A stretch of 64,000 nucleotides of DNA from Paenibacillus algicola (GTDB lineage: Bacteria; Bacillota; Bacilli; Paenibacillales; Paenibacillaceae). The stretch covers positions 1,608,501-1,672,500 of the forward strand of contig NZ_CP040396.1 of assembly GCF_005577435.1 (NCBI RefSeq), read 5' to 3'. Made by a program: the position numbers and the translations under genes. Numbering within the stretch: position 1 is the stretch's first letter; every line of letters starts with the position of its first letter. The notes beneath the pieces were generated by a model that ran no database searches, was not told the DNA's origin, and was given only the letters and a program-made list of their open reading frames with translations. Positions 54,018 to 62,170 of this stretch are shown here, piece by piece.

Positions 54018-55106
54018 ATGAGTACAGGTCAACCCAATCTTCCACCAAGAGCCCGTTCCAATGCAGCGGGGCAGAAGAAGAAAGCATCGTCCAGGAAAAA
54101 GCGCAGTCCCATTGCGACGTTGGCCAGATGGTTCTTGATCGTATGCATTCTGGTCATTCTCGGCGGAGCAGCCTATGTAGGGTCGCTGTACCTGAAGGCA
54201 GAGGACACGATCCTGAGTACAGGCAATAATAATCCGGTCCCACCGGAGAAGTCGGCGAGTGTCAAGCCGCTGACGATGCTCATTCTGGGAACAGATTACA
54301 GGCCGGAGCATCAAACCTACTTGACCGACGTTGTCATGGTCGCTGCGATGAATCCTGAGACGAACACGGCCACCCTTGTATCACTGCCGCGGGACACTTC
54401 ACTCCAGCTGAAAGGCTACCGCTCGGACCGGAAGCTGAACTCATTTTATACAACCTTTAGAAATTTGGAGAAGCAGGGAGAGGCTCCGGCGGAAGAAAGA
54501 ATGAAGGACATGCTGGGTCAATATTTTGATATTCCGATTGACTATGTAACCGTGCTGGATTTCCAGGGCTTCCGGGATGTTGTGGACGCTCTTGGAGGCG
54601 TGGATGTTAACGTGCAGTACAATATGTGTCACAAAGACTCCCAGGATGGCACCCATATCAATCTGAAAGCCGGCCCGCAAAGCCTGGATGGCAAGGAAGC
54701 GCTGGATTATGTCCGCTACCGCAAGTCGATGAACTGTGAGGTCAAGACTAAGGAATCCAATGACTTTGACCGGAATGCCCGTCAGAGCGAGGTGCTGCAT
54801 TCCCTGATTGACCAGATGAAATCGTTCGGGGGTGCGGTCAAGGCGTATAAGGTGCTGGATGCTGTAGGTGGTAATATGACGACGGATCTGGAGAACGACC
54901 AGATGAAAAACATCATGAAGACCTACTATGATATCAATAAGAAGGATGTCCGGTTTGTGCCGATTACGGGACAGTGGCGCAGTCCGTTCGTGTACATTAA
55001 CGGGGATGAGCTGCAGGCTGCCAAGCAGGCTCTGCAGGACGAGCTGGCCGGCAAGCACAGCAAGGCATCGGAGGAAGCTGCAGAGAATTCCGCTTCCGGA
55101 TCTTAA
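54018..55106 (+). CDS. LytR-CpsA-Psr (LCP) family cell-wall glycopolymer transferase
   Basis: A 362-residue LCP protein. A basic, disordered N-terminus is followed by one membrane anchor (about 33-57, ARWFLIVCILVILGGAAYVG). The extracellular LCP domain has LTMLILGTDYRPEHQTYLTDVVMVAAMN and TLVSLPRDTSLQLKG, with the Asp and Arg residues that hold pyrophosphate in the family, and DYVTVLDFQGFRDVVDALGG. Such enzymes attach teichoic acids or other polymers to peptidoglycan. ATG 54018 has AAAGGTG upstream. An in-frame ATG at 53970 lies in the hairpin loop. A cysteine pair (MCHKD, MNCEVK) is unusual but plausible for a disulfide. Confidence 0.92.
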   Translation: MSTGQPNLPPRARSNAAGQKKKASSRKKRSPIATLARWFLIVCILVILGGAAYVGSLYLKAEDTILSTGNNNPVPPEKSASVKPLTMLILGTDYRPEHQTYLTDVVMVAAMNPETNTATLVSLPRDTSLQLKGYRSDRKLNSFYTTFRNLEKQGEAPAEERMKDMLGQYFDIPIDYVTVLDFQGFRDVVDALGGVDVNVQYNMCHKDSQDGTHINLKAGPQSLDGKEALDYVRYRKSMNCEVKTKESNDFDRNARQSEVLHSLIDQMKSFGGAVKAYKVLDAVGGNMTTDLENDQMKNIMKTYYDINKKDVRFVPITGQWRSPFVYINGDELQAAKQALQDELAGKHSKASEEAAENSASGS

Positions 55107-55109
55107 GAT

Positions 55110-55139
55110 TTGCAGTCAAGTTTTCAGAGGTTGTATAAT
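55110..55139 (+). promoter_or_regulatory. Promoter of the 50-codon small ORF
   Basis: TTGCAG (55110-55115), 18 nt, TATAAT (55134-55139). It starts 4 bp after the LCP stop and is placed about 45 bp before the small ORF. Confidence 0.65.
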
Positions 55140-55183
55140 ACAATAAAGCATATCCACATCCAAACTACAGGAGGCGTACGCGG

Positions 55184-55336
55184 ATGTCCCACACTGTGAT
55201 GTCTAAAGCAGTTATTGAGATGGTCCGGCAGTCGGCCTGTGAAGAGCCTGTCTTTTCACCGGTGTGCGGCTGTGTACTTCAGCAGGCTCTGCTGAAGCCG
55301 TGCGCTATGTTGTTTTGCTATGAGCTTGAAGTCTGA
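55184..55336 (+). CDS. Small Cys-rich protein of unknown function (50 aa)
   Basis: A 50-codon ORF with the best ribosome binding site nearby: AGGAGG at 55169-55174, 9 nt before ATG. The protein begins MSHTVMSKAVIEMVRQSACE, contains PVCGCVLQQALLKPC and ends in FCYELEV. It has five cysteines, one as a CGC pair, and no obvious signal peptide. Its own sigma-A-like promoter is 45 bp upstream, and the terminator hairpin begins within its last codon. I recognise no family. The complete expression unit argues that it is real; coding in the absence of homologues is not proven. Confidence 0.6.
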   Translation: MSHTVMSKAVIEMVRQSACEEPVFSPVCGCVLQQALLKPCAMLFCYELEV

Positions 55337-55363
55337 TGATCTATGATCATCAGACTTTTTTTG
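55330..55363 (+). terminator. Intrinsic terminator overlapping the small ORF stop
   Basis: AGTCTGATGAT and ATCATCAGACT pair around CTATG, followed by TTTTTTT. The stop codon TGA (55334-55336) is within the left arm. The following 130 bp up to ylaK contains a stray AGGAGGTGATTG, but the reading frame after it closes after four codons. Confidence 0.9.
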
Positions 55364-55495
55364 TTGGATTGGGAGATTCATAGTCATGGAGAGGAGGTGA
55401 TTGCTTTTTAGATTCAGCAGCTTTAATTCAGCTTAATTCAGCCGCATTCAAAAGGGTTCCTATCTTGTTATGAAGAAGCTGTGGAGGGGATATCG

Positions 55496-56827
55496 ATGAA
55501 GAAAATATTTGTACTGGATACTAATGTTCTACTGCACGATCCCAAAGCGATCTTCGCTTTTGAAGAGCATGAGGTCATTATCCCGGCCGTTGTTCTGGAG
55601 GAGATCGATTCCAAAAAGCGAAATGCGGATGAGCTCGGCCGTAACGCACGCTCTGTATCCCGCCTTCTCGATAGTCTTAGGCAGCAGGGACAGCTTCACG
55701 ACGGCGTACCGCTTCAACATGGAGGAAGTTTGAAGGTAGAGCTGAATCATCGCAGCTTTGTTAAGGTTCAGGAGATGTTCAGCGAGGCTACGAATGATAA
55801 CCGCATTCTGGCCGTTGCCTTGAATTATAAATTGGAAGAGGATGAGAAGGCCGCGCCACGCTCGGTGGTGCTGGTTAGTAAAGATGTGCTGGTCCGCATC
55901 AAAGCCGATGTCCTGGGCCTGACCGCAGAGGATTATTTATCTGACCGGACCGCAGATCCCAGCGAGCTGTACGGTGGGCATTGCACATTAAAGGTGCATC
56001 CATCTGTGATTGATGAGTTCTACAGCTACCGTTACCTGCCGATTTCCCAGCTGGGACTGAGCTACAGCTTAAATCCGCATGAATTTGTCATTCTAAAGGA
56101 TGAGATGGGAAGCGGCAAGTCAGCCCTGCTGAAGGTAGATGCGGAAGCAGCCCGCCTGGAGCCGCTCTACTTGAGCAATGACCCAGTATGGGGCATATCT
56201 GCACGAAATGTTCAGCAGCGGATGGCGCTGGAGCTCCTGCTTCATGATGACATCCCGCTCGTGACCATTACCGGCAAAGCCGGCACCGGCAAGACGCTGC
56301 TCGCGCTGGCTGCTGGGCTGTGCAAGGTGGAGGATGACCATAAGTATAAGAAGCTGCTTATCGCCCGTCCCGTCGTTCCGATGGGAAAGGACATTGGCTA
56401 TTTACCCGGGGAGAAGGATGAGAAGCTTCGGCCCTGGATGCAGCCAATCTATGATAACCTGGAGTTTCTGTTCGATACCAAAAAGTCTGGGGACATCGAT
56501 AAGATCTTAATGGGGCTGGGCAGTATCCAGGTAGAGGCCCTGACCTATATCCGGGGACGCTCGATCCCGTCCCAGTTCATTATTATCGACGAAGCCCAGA
56601 ATTTGACCCGTCATGAGGTGAAGACGATTATTTCACGGGCGGGTGAAGGCAGCAAGGTCATTCTGATGGGTGATCCGGAGCAGATTGACCATCCGTATCT
56701 GGATGCCGTCAGCAACGGCCTGAGCTACGTCGTCGATACCTTCAAGAAAGAAGGGCTTAGCGGCCATATTACCCTGACAAAAGGGGAACGGTCCAAGCTG
56801 GCTCAGCTTGCTGCAGATTTGCTCTAA
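55496..56827 (+). CDS. PIN-domain / PhoH fusion ATPase (YlaK-like)
   Basis: A 443-residue protein. The N-terminal PIN domain starts MKKIFVLDTNVLLHDP with acidic residues at the usual places (VVLEEIDSKKRNADELG). The PhoH ATPase has ITGKAGTGKTLLALAAG, LIARPVVPMGKDIGYLPG and FIIIDEAQNLTRHEVK. The PIN-PhoH fusion (PhoH2) is an RNA-binding ATPase and RNase in other bacteria. ATG 55496 follows GGAGGGG; GTG 55481 lies upstream of it. It is close to the length of B. subtilis YlaK. A terminator-like hairpin follows at 56851. Confidence 0.93.
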   Translation: MKKIFVLDTNVLLHDPKAIFAFEEHEVIIPAVVLEEIDSKKRNADELGRNARSVSRLLDSLRQQGQLHDGVPLQHGGSLKVELNHRSFVKVQEMFSEATNDNRILAVALNYKLEEDEKAAPRSVVLVSKDVLVRIKADVLGLTAEDYLSDRTADPSELYGGHCTLKVHPSVIDEFYSYRYLPISQLGLSYSLNPHEFVILKDEMGSGKSALLKVDAEAARLEPLYLSNDPVWGISARNVQQRMALELLLHDDIPLVTITGKAGTGKTLLALAAGLCKVEDDHKYKKLLIARPVVPMGKDIGYLPGEKDEKLRPWMQPIYDNLEFLFDTKKSGDIDKILMGLGSIQVEALTYIRGRSIPSQFIIIDEAQNLTRHEVKTIISRAGEGSKVILMGDPEQIDHPYLDAVSNGLSYVVDTFKKEGLSGHITLTKGERSKLAQLAADLL

Positions 56828-56850
56828 CTATATTTTCCGGGAAATGATTA

Positions 56851-56881
56851 AAGAATCTGTCCCCCAAGTAGATTCTTGTTT
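56851..56881 (+). terminator. Probable terminator after the PIN-PhoH gene
   Basis: AAGAATCT and AGATTCTT pair around GTCCCCCAAGT, followed by GTTTA. Confidence 0.65.
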
Positions 56882-56884
56882 AAC

Positions 56885-57165
56885 GAGGCAGCTCACTTGA
56901 GTGAGATCAGAAGCAAAACATAAAGACATGGTGGAGTCAGGGAGGTGATCCCAGCACCGCCATGTCTTTATTGTGGTCTATTGCCGCCTTCTTCAACAGG
57001 TTATGGGGAAGCGAAAGCCATCCGACCTCAAGGCTCACTTTAGACAGGCCTCGAAGCAGAAAACGTCTAAACCCTCGGTTGTTCTCTGCGCACAGCACTC
57101 TCAAGCTTATCGCTGGTCAGGGAGGCCCTAGATCTTGAGGGACAGCCTCTTTATTTTCTGGATAA
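56885..57165. other. Structured intergenic region with no protein gene
   Basis: No credible ORF lies between 56828 and 57267. The region holds several pairings. One is a 15-bp hairpin (56920-56934 with 56957-56971) that reads ATAAAGACATGG in its left arm. Another is CCTCAAG near 57029 with CTTGAGG near 57134, enclosing GGCCTC/GAGGCC. The last is a GAGGC/GCCTC stem (57122-57149) followed by TTTATTTT, which looks like a terminator. This could be a small RNA or a long leader, but no known RNA family was recognised. Confidence 0.4.
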
Positions 57166-57267
57166 GGTGGCGTGATGAAGTGACAATTAACAGAAAAAGG
57201 TAGGACAAGCATGATGCAAGTCTGGTAATATAAGGGCAGAAATCTGAAAAAGGGAGTGATTCAAGCC

Positions 57268-58425
57268 GTGAGGCGCCGAAAATACGGTTTCTTGTTCGCA
57301 GTGCTGCTGTTGTCATTAACCAGCTTATCACCAAGCTTCGATATCACTCCTAGTGGTGTGCGGGAGCTTCCCGGTGAAGCTCTACTCCCGGCGGATCCGT
57401 CGCCGGGGCTCGAAAAGCCCGATCCCGGGCCCATTACGGTCGGTGTCAGCATGGGGGAGAAGGAGCTGACCCAGCTGAACCAGTGGAATGAGCAGTTTAT
57501 GGAGCTGAACTCCATTGAGGTCAACATTGAGAATATGGAAGACTGGGATGAAGGCAGCATGACAGAGCGTCTCCGGCTGGGTGAAGGACCGGATATACTG
57601 CTGCTGGACAGTCATTATATTAAGCCGCTGGCCATCAAAGGCCTGCTGTTTCCTCTGGAGGCGGTGCCATCCGGAATCCCGGAATCCGCTCTTCCTGCCG
57701 GGCTGCTGCCCTTGCTACAGTGGAACGGCTATCAGTGGGGCATTCCACTGGATGCTGATCCTTACGTTATGGTATATGAAGCAGGGAAGGAGCCGCCGGA
57801 GCCTGCAGCGTATCGGGAGCAGCGCAGCCCGCTGTTCTCCATCGACCCAGCGGATCCCTACGCCTTTGCTGCCGCCGTATTTGCGGCCGGAGGCAATCCC
57901 GAGCAGCCAGGAGAAGAGGAGACAGCGAAGCTGGATATACCGTCCTTTAGTAAGCTGCTGCTCCAGGAAAGCACGGAAGAGTATCAGAAGCGGATAGCTG
58001 AGGGTTCAGCGGAGCTGGCCCCTTTGCGCATCGCCGCCGCCTCTGACGTGAACCAGGATTGGCCAGAAGGCTACGAGGTTATGCTGCTTGCTCCGGACAA
58101 CTCCGGCTTCGCACCAGTTATCCAGTCGCGAAGCTTTGCATTAACAGGAGGACGGGAGACCTCCAGCACCGCTCTTACGTGGGTTGGGGCAATGACCCAA
58201 GCCGCTGCCCGAAGTGATGAATGGCTGAGCGTGACCGGGCGTTATTCCTTATTATCCTCCGGAACTGTGATGGATGACAGCGCGATTACTCCGCTGCCTG
58301 CGCCGCTCGCGTTTGAGTCCCTGGACACTTATTTGCAGCAGGGGGCATCCGCACAGCTAACCTTTGGTGAGCCGGAAGGCTTCCCGGTCTATGAATCCAG
58401 TATCCAGCAGCTGCTTTCCGAATGA
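57268..58425 (+). CDS. Extracellular solute-binding protein, orphan
   Basis: A 385-residue exported protein with the layout of family 1 (MalE-like) ABC binding proteins. The signal segment is about residues 4-24 (YGFLFAVLLLSLTSL). The body includes GPITVGVSMGEKELTQLN and LRLGEGPDILLLDSHYIKPLAIKGLL, then GYQWGIPLDADPYVMVY, typical of the hinge region. There is no lipobox cysteine after the signal, so it is not a standard lipoprotein and may be secreted or anchored by its signal. No permease or ATPase gene is adjacent. GTG 57268 has GGGAG at 57252-57256; the alternative GTG 57256 overlaps that site. Its ligand is unknown. Confidence 0.8.
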   Translation: MRRRKYGFLFAVLLLSLTSLSPSFDITPSGVRELPGEALLPADPSPGLEKPDPGPITVGVSMGEKELTQLNQWNEQFMELNSIEVNIENMEDWDEGSMTERLRLGEGPDILLLDSHYIKPLAIKGLLFPLEAVPSGIPESALPAGLLPLLQWNGYQWGIPLDADPYVMVYEAGKEPPEPAAYREQRSPLFSIDPADPYAFAAAVFAAGGNPEQPGEEETAKLDIPSFSKLLLQESTEEYQKRIAEGSAELAPLRIAAASDVNQDWPEGYEVMLLAPDNSGFAPVIQSRSFALTGGRETSSTALTWVGAMTQAAARSDEWLSVTGRYSLLSSGTVMDDSAITPLPAPLAFESLDTYLQQGASAQLTFGEPEGFPVYESSIQQLLSE

Positions 58426-58480
58426 GCTTAGCAAGAAGGAGTGCCCGGCGCTTTTTCGGTAAAGACAGCAGATACAGCAA

Positions 58481-58525
58481 GAGGATGCACCCCCGGGGCT
58501 TTAACCGGTGAGGCATCCTCTTTTT
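58481..58525. terminator. Shared terminator between convergent genes
   Basis: GAGGATGC (58481-58488) pairs with GCATCCTC (58513-58520), with an inner CCGG pairing, followed by TTTTT. The minus-strand gene ends at 58529, so the T tract serves the + strand gene and the reverse side has its own A/T flank. Confidence 0.8.
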
Positions 58526-58528
58526 GAA

Positions 58529-59632
58529 TTAGAGATCCAGCAGCAGCTTGACCAGCAGCCGCTGGTCATCGCTGGTCACCTCTGTCGCCTTCAGGAACGA
58601 GACCAGCATCTTGGGATAGAAGTTCATATCAAATTCCTTCTGAAGCTCTTGACGGGTCGTATCCGGCAGCTCCAGCTCATTAAATACAAGCTTCTCCACC
58701 TCGAACATAATTGCATTCTCCGGTTCGTTGACGATGGAATACTGCCCTTCAATCCGCAGTGACAGACTGCCGCTTTCTCCTGCCGCGATGACCTTTCCGC
58801 CATCAAACTGAAACGCAAACGCCTCAAACACCTCGTTCTGAGCGCGCAGGAAGCGGTTCAGCTGCTCCTCGTGCAAATCGATGGTATAAGTGCGGCCATT
58901 GGTCTTTAGAATGCTCTCCCCGCTCTGGATGAAATCCGGTAGCTGCTGCATGGCATCCGCAAGGGCCCGGAAATGCCGCTTGACCTCGTACAAGCCGACA
59001 TTCTCCCAATACATCGTAAACTCCTCCATAAGCCGGGTCATGGCCTCCGGATTGCTGCTTCCTTCAAGGGTGCTGTTCACCTGCTCCTCCAGCAAAACAA
59101 TGCGCGAGCGCTGCCGGATCAGGCTGTCCTTCACCTCTTCCAGCTGTATGGCGTTAAGACTGGACTCTCTCTGGGCCTGACTCAGCGCCTTGTACTGCCT
59201 TTCATAATCCCCCAGCACCTGACGATCATTCTGGATCACCAGCTCATAAAATTCCATAATTCTAAAAAATCCCGAAATGCTGCTGGCCGACAAAAGCAGC
59301 GTGTACAGCTTGCTGCGCTCACCCATATAATACTCTCTCAGGATTTGCCCGGCCTGCTCGCGCCTGACGTCGATATCCTGCTCCAGCTGACGGATCTGCT
59401 TCTCCAGTGATGTCTGATCCTGCCGCAGCTCCTGCTGCCGGAGCTCGATACGCTGTATTTCTTTATCGATCTCAACGATGGACAGGCTGTCCTGCAGCAG
59501 CTGTCGCGCTTCTTCAGAGTCCACGGTCATCGGAAGGGGGGATGCTGCGATGGGAGAAGAGCCAGCCGGGGAGAATATCAAGGCCAGGCAGCAGCATATT
59601 AGGAAGCAAGGCTTCAAGAAACGTATGTACAC
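58529..59632 (-). CDS. Secreted coiled-coil protein of unknown function
   Basis: A 367-residue protein with a signal peptide (about 4-25, FLKPCFLICCCLALIF) and a predicted coiled coil of about 130 residues rich in Glu, Gln, Leu and Arg (IRQLEQDIDVRREQAGQ; YERQYKALSQAQRES), like the N-terminal part of PcsB/CwlO-type cell-wall regulators. The last ~170 residues look globular and contain no NlpC/P60 or peptidase motif, so hydrolase activity is not seen. The start is GTG at 59632 on the minus strand, 7 nt after AAGGGGG; a longer frame begins at 59680. It may be a cell-surface scaffold or an activator, but I do not recognise a family. Confidence 0.75.
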   Translation of the reverse strand: MYIRFLKPCFLICCCLALIFSPAGSSPIAASPLPMTVDSEEARQLLQDSLSIVEIDKEIQRIELRQQELRQDQTSLEKQIRQLEQDIDVRREQAGQILREYYMGERSKLYTLLLSASSISGFFRIMEFYELVIQNDRQVLGDYERQYKALSQAQRESSLNAIQLEEVKDSLIRQRSRIVLLEEQVNSTLEGSSNPEAMTRLMEEFTMYWENVGLYEVKRHFRALADAMQQLPDFIQSGESILKTNGRTYTIDLHEEQLNRFLRAQNEVFEAFAFQFDGGKVIAAGESGSLSLRIEGQYSIVNEPENAIMFEVEKLVFNELELPDTTRQELQKEFDMNFYPKMLVSFLKATEVTSDDQRLLVKLLLDL

Positions 59633-59771
59633 CTCAATTACCCCCTTGAGAGAATAAACGCCATTTCGGAAGTTCTCCACTATTTAACCAGCATATGATG
59701 ATCTCGACGCAAATAGAAATGCTTGTACAGCGGCTTCTTCATCCACGATTAGCCTAAGTCGATGACAAAGT

Positions 59772-59800
59772 AAAAAAAGCGACCGGCAATGCCTGATCGC
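59772..59800 (-). terminator. Terminator of the DUF2626 gene (minus strand)
   Basis: On the minus strand GCGATCAGGC and GCCGGTCGC form a stem (59779-59800), followed by TTTTTTT (59772-59778). The 59633-59771 interval has no other gene. Confidence 0.88.
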
Positions 59801-59826
59801 TTTCTTACTTTGTTTACGCCGGGATC

Positions 59827-60063
59827 TTAAAGCGGCATACCCATATGGAAGATCGTCCAATAGCTGAAACCCGTGAAGGTTACGAGCATATAAGCCCAGA
59901 AGAGCGTAATATACGTTCTCTCCGTGAATTTAAGATATCCCAGAATTACAAAGAAGGCCGTCTGCAGGAAGAAGAGCAGAGCCATTTCAACCAATTCGCC
60001 GGCAAATGCCATTAAACCGATTGTTAACGTAAAAAAGCCGAGCACTCGGAACATGCGTGCCAC
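59827..60063 (-). CDS. DUF2626 family small membrane protein
   Basis: A 78-residue protein starting MARMFRVLGFFTLTIGLMAF, with three hydrophobic segments. It matches DUF2626 (YqgY-like) proteins of Bacillales: MxRMFRVLGFW followed by FFLQTAFFVILGYLKFTERTY. Function unknown. The start is ATG 60063 on the minus strand, after AGGAGGAT upstream. The 288 bp upstream region to rsfA must hold promoters for both divergent genes. Confidence 0.85.
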   Translation of the reverse strand: MARMFRVLGFFTLTIGLMAFAGELVEMALLFFLQTAFFVILGYLKFTERTYITLFWAYMLVTFTGFSYWTIFHMGMPL

Positions 60064-60351
60064 GATTCATATCCTCCTCTCATATGTAAGGACCCTTATT
60101 GCTATGTACATTATACCGCCATGGCAAAAACGTGTAAACGCCTAAGTGCAGCGGCTTGTTCATTTTTTTAAAAAAGCCTGCTGGCGTATGTTCTGTCCCC
60201 AAAGTGGAAATACAATTTAGTATCAAATAGATTCTATGAACTCTATGAGAAGCATAGGAATGAATAAACCAGCTTTTATACCCTATTCATCAGCCGCAGG
60301 AAGCGGACGTGAAGACGGTTACTTTAGGATGTTGTTAGGAGGGTTTATAAT

Positions 60352-61002
60352 ATGTCGGCAGTGAGACAGGATGCATGGAGCGAGGAAGACGATTTAATAT
60401 TGGCCGAGGTGACTTTACGGCATATTCGGGAAGGAAGCACACAGCTGGCAGCGTTTGAGGAGGTTGGCGAACGGATTGGCCGGACATCGGCAGCCTGCGG
60501 GTTCCGGTGGAATAGCTGTGTCCGTAAAAAGTATGAGGAAGCCATCGCCATCGCGAAATCCCAGCGGCAAAAGCGAAGCTATTACAAGAAGCAGCCGGCG
60601 GCAGGCGGAGCTCAGGTGGCAGGCCTGACTGAGGCAGATTTTGCGCCAGAGGGCTACAAAGGAGAAACGGCCAGCGAGGAATCACTGTCCATTGATGCGG
60701 TCATCCGTTTTCTGCGGCAATGGAAGGGCGGGCTGCAGGAAAGCGGAAAGCAGCATCGCGCGCTGGAGCGTACACTTCGGGAGAAGGAAGAGGAGCTTGC
60801 CCGCTTGCGGAGTGAAAATGCGCGTCTGTCCCAGGAGGTTAGCCTGGTCAAGACGGATTATCATGTCGTGAATGATGATTACAAGGCATTAATTCAGATT
60901 ATGGACCGGGCCAGAAGACTCGCTTTTTTGAGCGAGGAAGAGGAAGAGCTGAAGACTCGATTCAAGATGGATGCCAACGGCAATCTGGAGCGGATCGAAT
61001 AG
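60352..61002 (+). CDS. rsfA: RsfA family sporulation transcriptional regulator
   Basis: A 216-residue protein. The N-terminal Myb/SANT-like DNA-binding domain reads VRQDAWSEEDDLILAEVTLR and GRTSAACGFRWNSCVRKKY, the RsfA hallmark. A C-terminal coiled coil (RTLREKEEELARLRSENARLS) is likely for dimerisation. RsfA is a prespore-specific regulator in B. subtilis. ATG 60352 follows AGGAGGG with a longer than usual spacer. Several paralogues are common in Paenibacillus, so one-to-one orthology is not assured. Confidence 0.9.
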   Translation: MSAVRQDAWSEEDDLILAEVTLRHIREGSTQLAAFEEVGERIGRTSAACGFRWNSCVRKKYEEAIAIAKSQRQKRSYYKKQPAAGGAQVAGLTEADFAPEGYKGETASEESLSIDAVIRFLRQWKGGLQESGKQHRALERTLREKEEELARLRSENARLSQEVSLVKTDYHVVNDDYKALIQIMDRARRLAFLSEEEEELKTRFKMDANGNLERIE

Positions 61003-61032
61003 CGCCCCGCAGTGATATGCAGATCCAGCCAG

Positions 61033-61085
61033 CAAGGAAATAGCGGCACAGGAGTTGAGCCTGAGCCGTTGTTTCCTTGTTTTAT
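61033..61085 (+). terminator. Intrinsic terminator after rsfA
   Basis: CAAGGAAA-TAGCGGC pairs with GCCGTTGTTTCCTTG around a 20-nt loop, followed by TTTTATT. Confidence 0.75.
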
Positions 61086-61175
61086 TGTACAGAAAATTTC
61101 GTGCCTGCATGGGCAGGGGTGTGCCATTTCATATATACTATACAGCAAAAACCTAAAGATAGGCGGAGTGCAGTA

Positions 61176-62156
61176 ATGCTGAGTATACATATTGTCGGAG
61201 CAGGCTCGCTAGGCCTGCTGTTCGCAGGCCGGCTGGCATATGCGGGAGCGCGGGTGACGCTGTGGTGCCGGACTCGGGAGCAGAAGGAAGTCATTCAGCA
61301 CAGCGGAATCGTAATCCGGAATCTGGAGGGACAGGTAGCCATCCAGGCCGCAGATCAGGAGCGGCTTACAGTAAGCTCTATTGATGAGTATCATGGGCGG
61401 GGAGGGCCGCAAGATGCAGACTTTACCCTGCTGACTGTGAAGCAGGGAGCTGTTAAGGAGACTGCGGAACAGCTCTTTGTGCCCTATCAAGGACACCGCC
61501 TGGTCTGTCTGCAGAATGGTACGGGACATGTTCAACGGCTGAACAAGCTTCTCCCTGCCTGGCAGGTGTACACGGCAGTGACGACAGAAGGGGCTAGCAG
61601 AGCGGGGCTCGCAGAGGTCGTGCATGCGGGCTCTGGGGAAACGCATCTGGGCCTGATGAAGGCTTTGCATCCACAGGAGCCTGCATTACAAGGGGCACCT
61701 GGGAATCATAGCGGTAACGGGGAGCTGGAGCTGAAGAATCTGATGCATCAAGCAGGATTTAAGACCTTTCTGTCGAATTCATTGGATAAATTCATGTACC
61801 GGAAGCTGCTGATCAATGCCGTCATTAATCCGTTAACTGCACTTTGGCGTGTCACAAATGGAGAGCTGCTGGCCTCAGACGAACGGATTGCCTTCATGAG
61901 ATTGCTGTATGAGGAGGGGACGGCGGTGTACCGCGCCTGTGGAATCTCCTATGACGAGGATTTATGGGAGCGCATTCTCGGTGTCTGCCGCGCCACCTCG
62001 GGCAACACCTCCTCCATGCTGAGGGATGTGGAGGAGGGGAAGGAAACGGAAATTGCTGCTATTAACGGAAGCATTGTGCATCTGGCTGAGGGATGCGGGG
62101 TACAGGCTGCGGCCCATCGTCTCATTTGGCGGCTGATCGAAGGCTTACACCATTAA
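61176..62156 (+). CDS. panE: 2-dehydropantoate 2-reductase (ketopantoate reductase)
   Basis: A 326-residue NADPH-dependent enzyme of the PanE/ApbA family. The N-terminal Rossmann fold starts MLSIHIVGAGSLGLLFAGRL. The C-terminal domain carries KLLINAVINPLTALWRVTNGEL, holding the expected Lys and Asn of the catalytic site. It supplies pantoate for coenzyme A, although other members of the family act on different 2-keto acids. ATG 61176 follows GGCGGAG. DUF3397 follows, as in B. subtilis ylbQ-yllA. Confidence 0.88.
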   Translation: MLSIHIVGAGSLGLLFAGRLAYAGARVTLWCRTREQKEVIQHSGIVIRNLEGQVAIQAADQERLTVSSIDEYHGRGGPQDADFTLLTVKQGAVKETAEQLFVPYQGHRLVCLQNGTGHVQRLNKLLPAWQVYTAVTTEGASRAGLAEVVHAGSGETHLGLMKALHPQEPALQGAPGNHSGNGELELKNLMHQAGFKTFLSNSLDKFMYRKLLINAVINPLTALWRVTNGELLASDERIAFMRLLYEEGTAVYRACGISYDEDLWERILGVCRATSGNTSSMLRDVEEGKETEIAAINGSIVHLAEGCGVQAAAHRLIWRLIEGLHH

Positions 62157-62170
62157 AGGAGGCATGCGTC

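Noticed and set aside
55391..55412. Tiny ORF after GAGGAGGTGATTG near 55393
   Set aside because: The frame closes after four codons; it may be a stray Shine-Dalgarno-like sequence.
57128..57334. Minus-strand ORF of 68 codons across the binding-protein start
   Set aside because: No ribosome binding site or recognisable protein; it is antisense to a clear signal peptide.
60186..60216. Possible sigma-F promoter (GTATG-N15-GGAAATACA) upstream of rsfA
   Set aside because: The -10 element fits poorly, and it lies about 135 bp before the start with no support.
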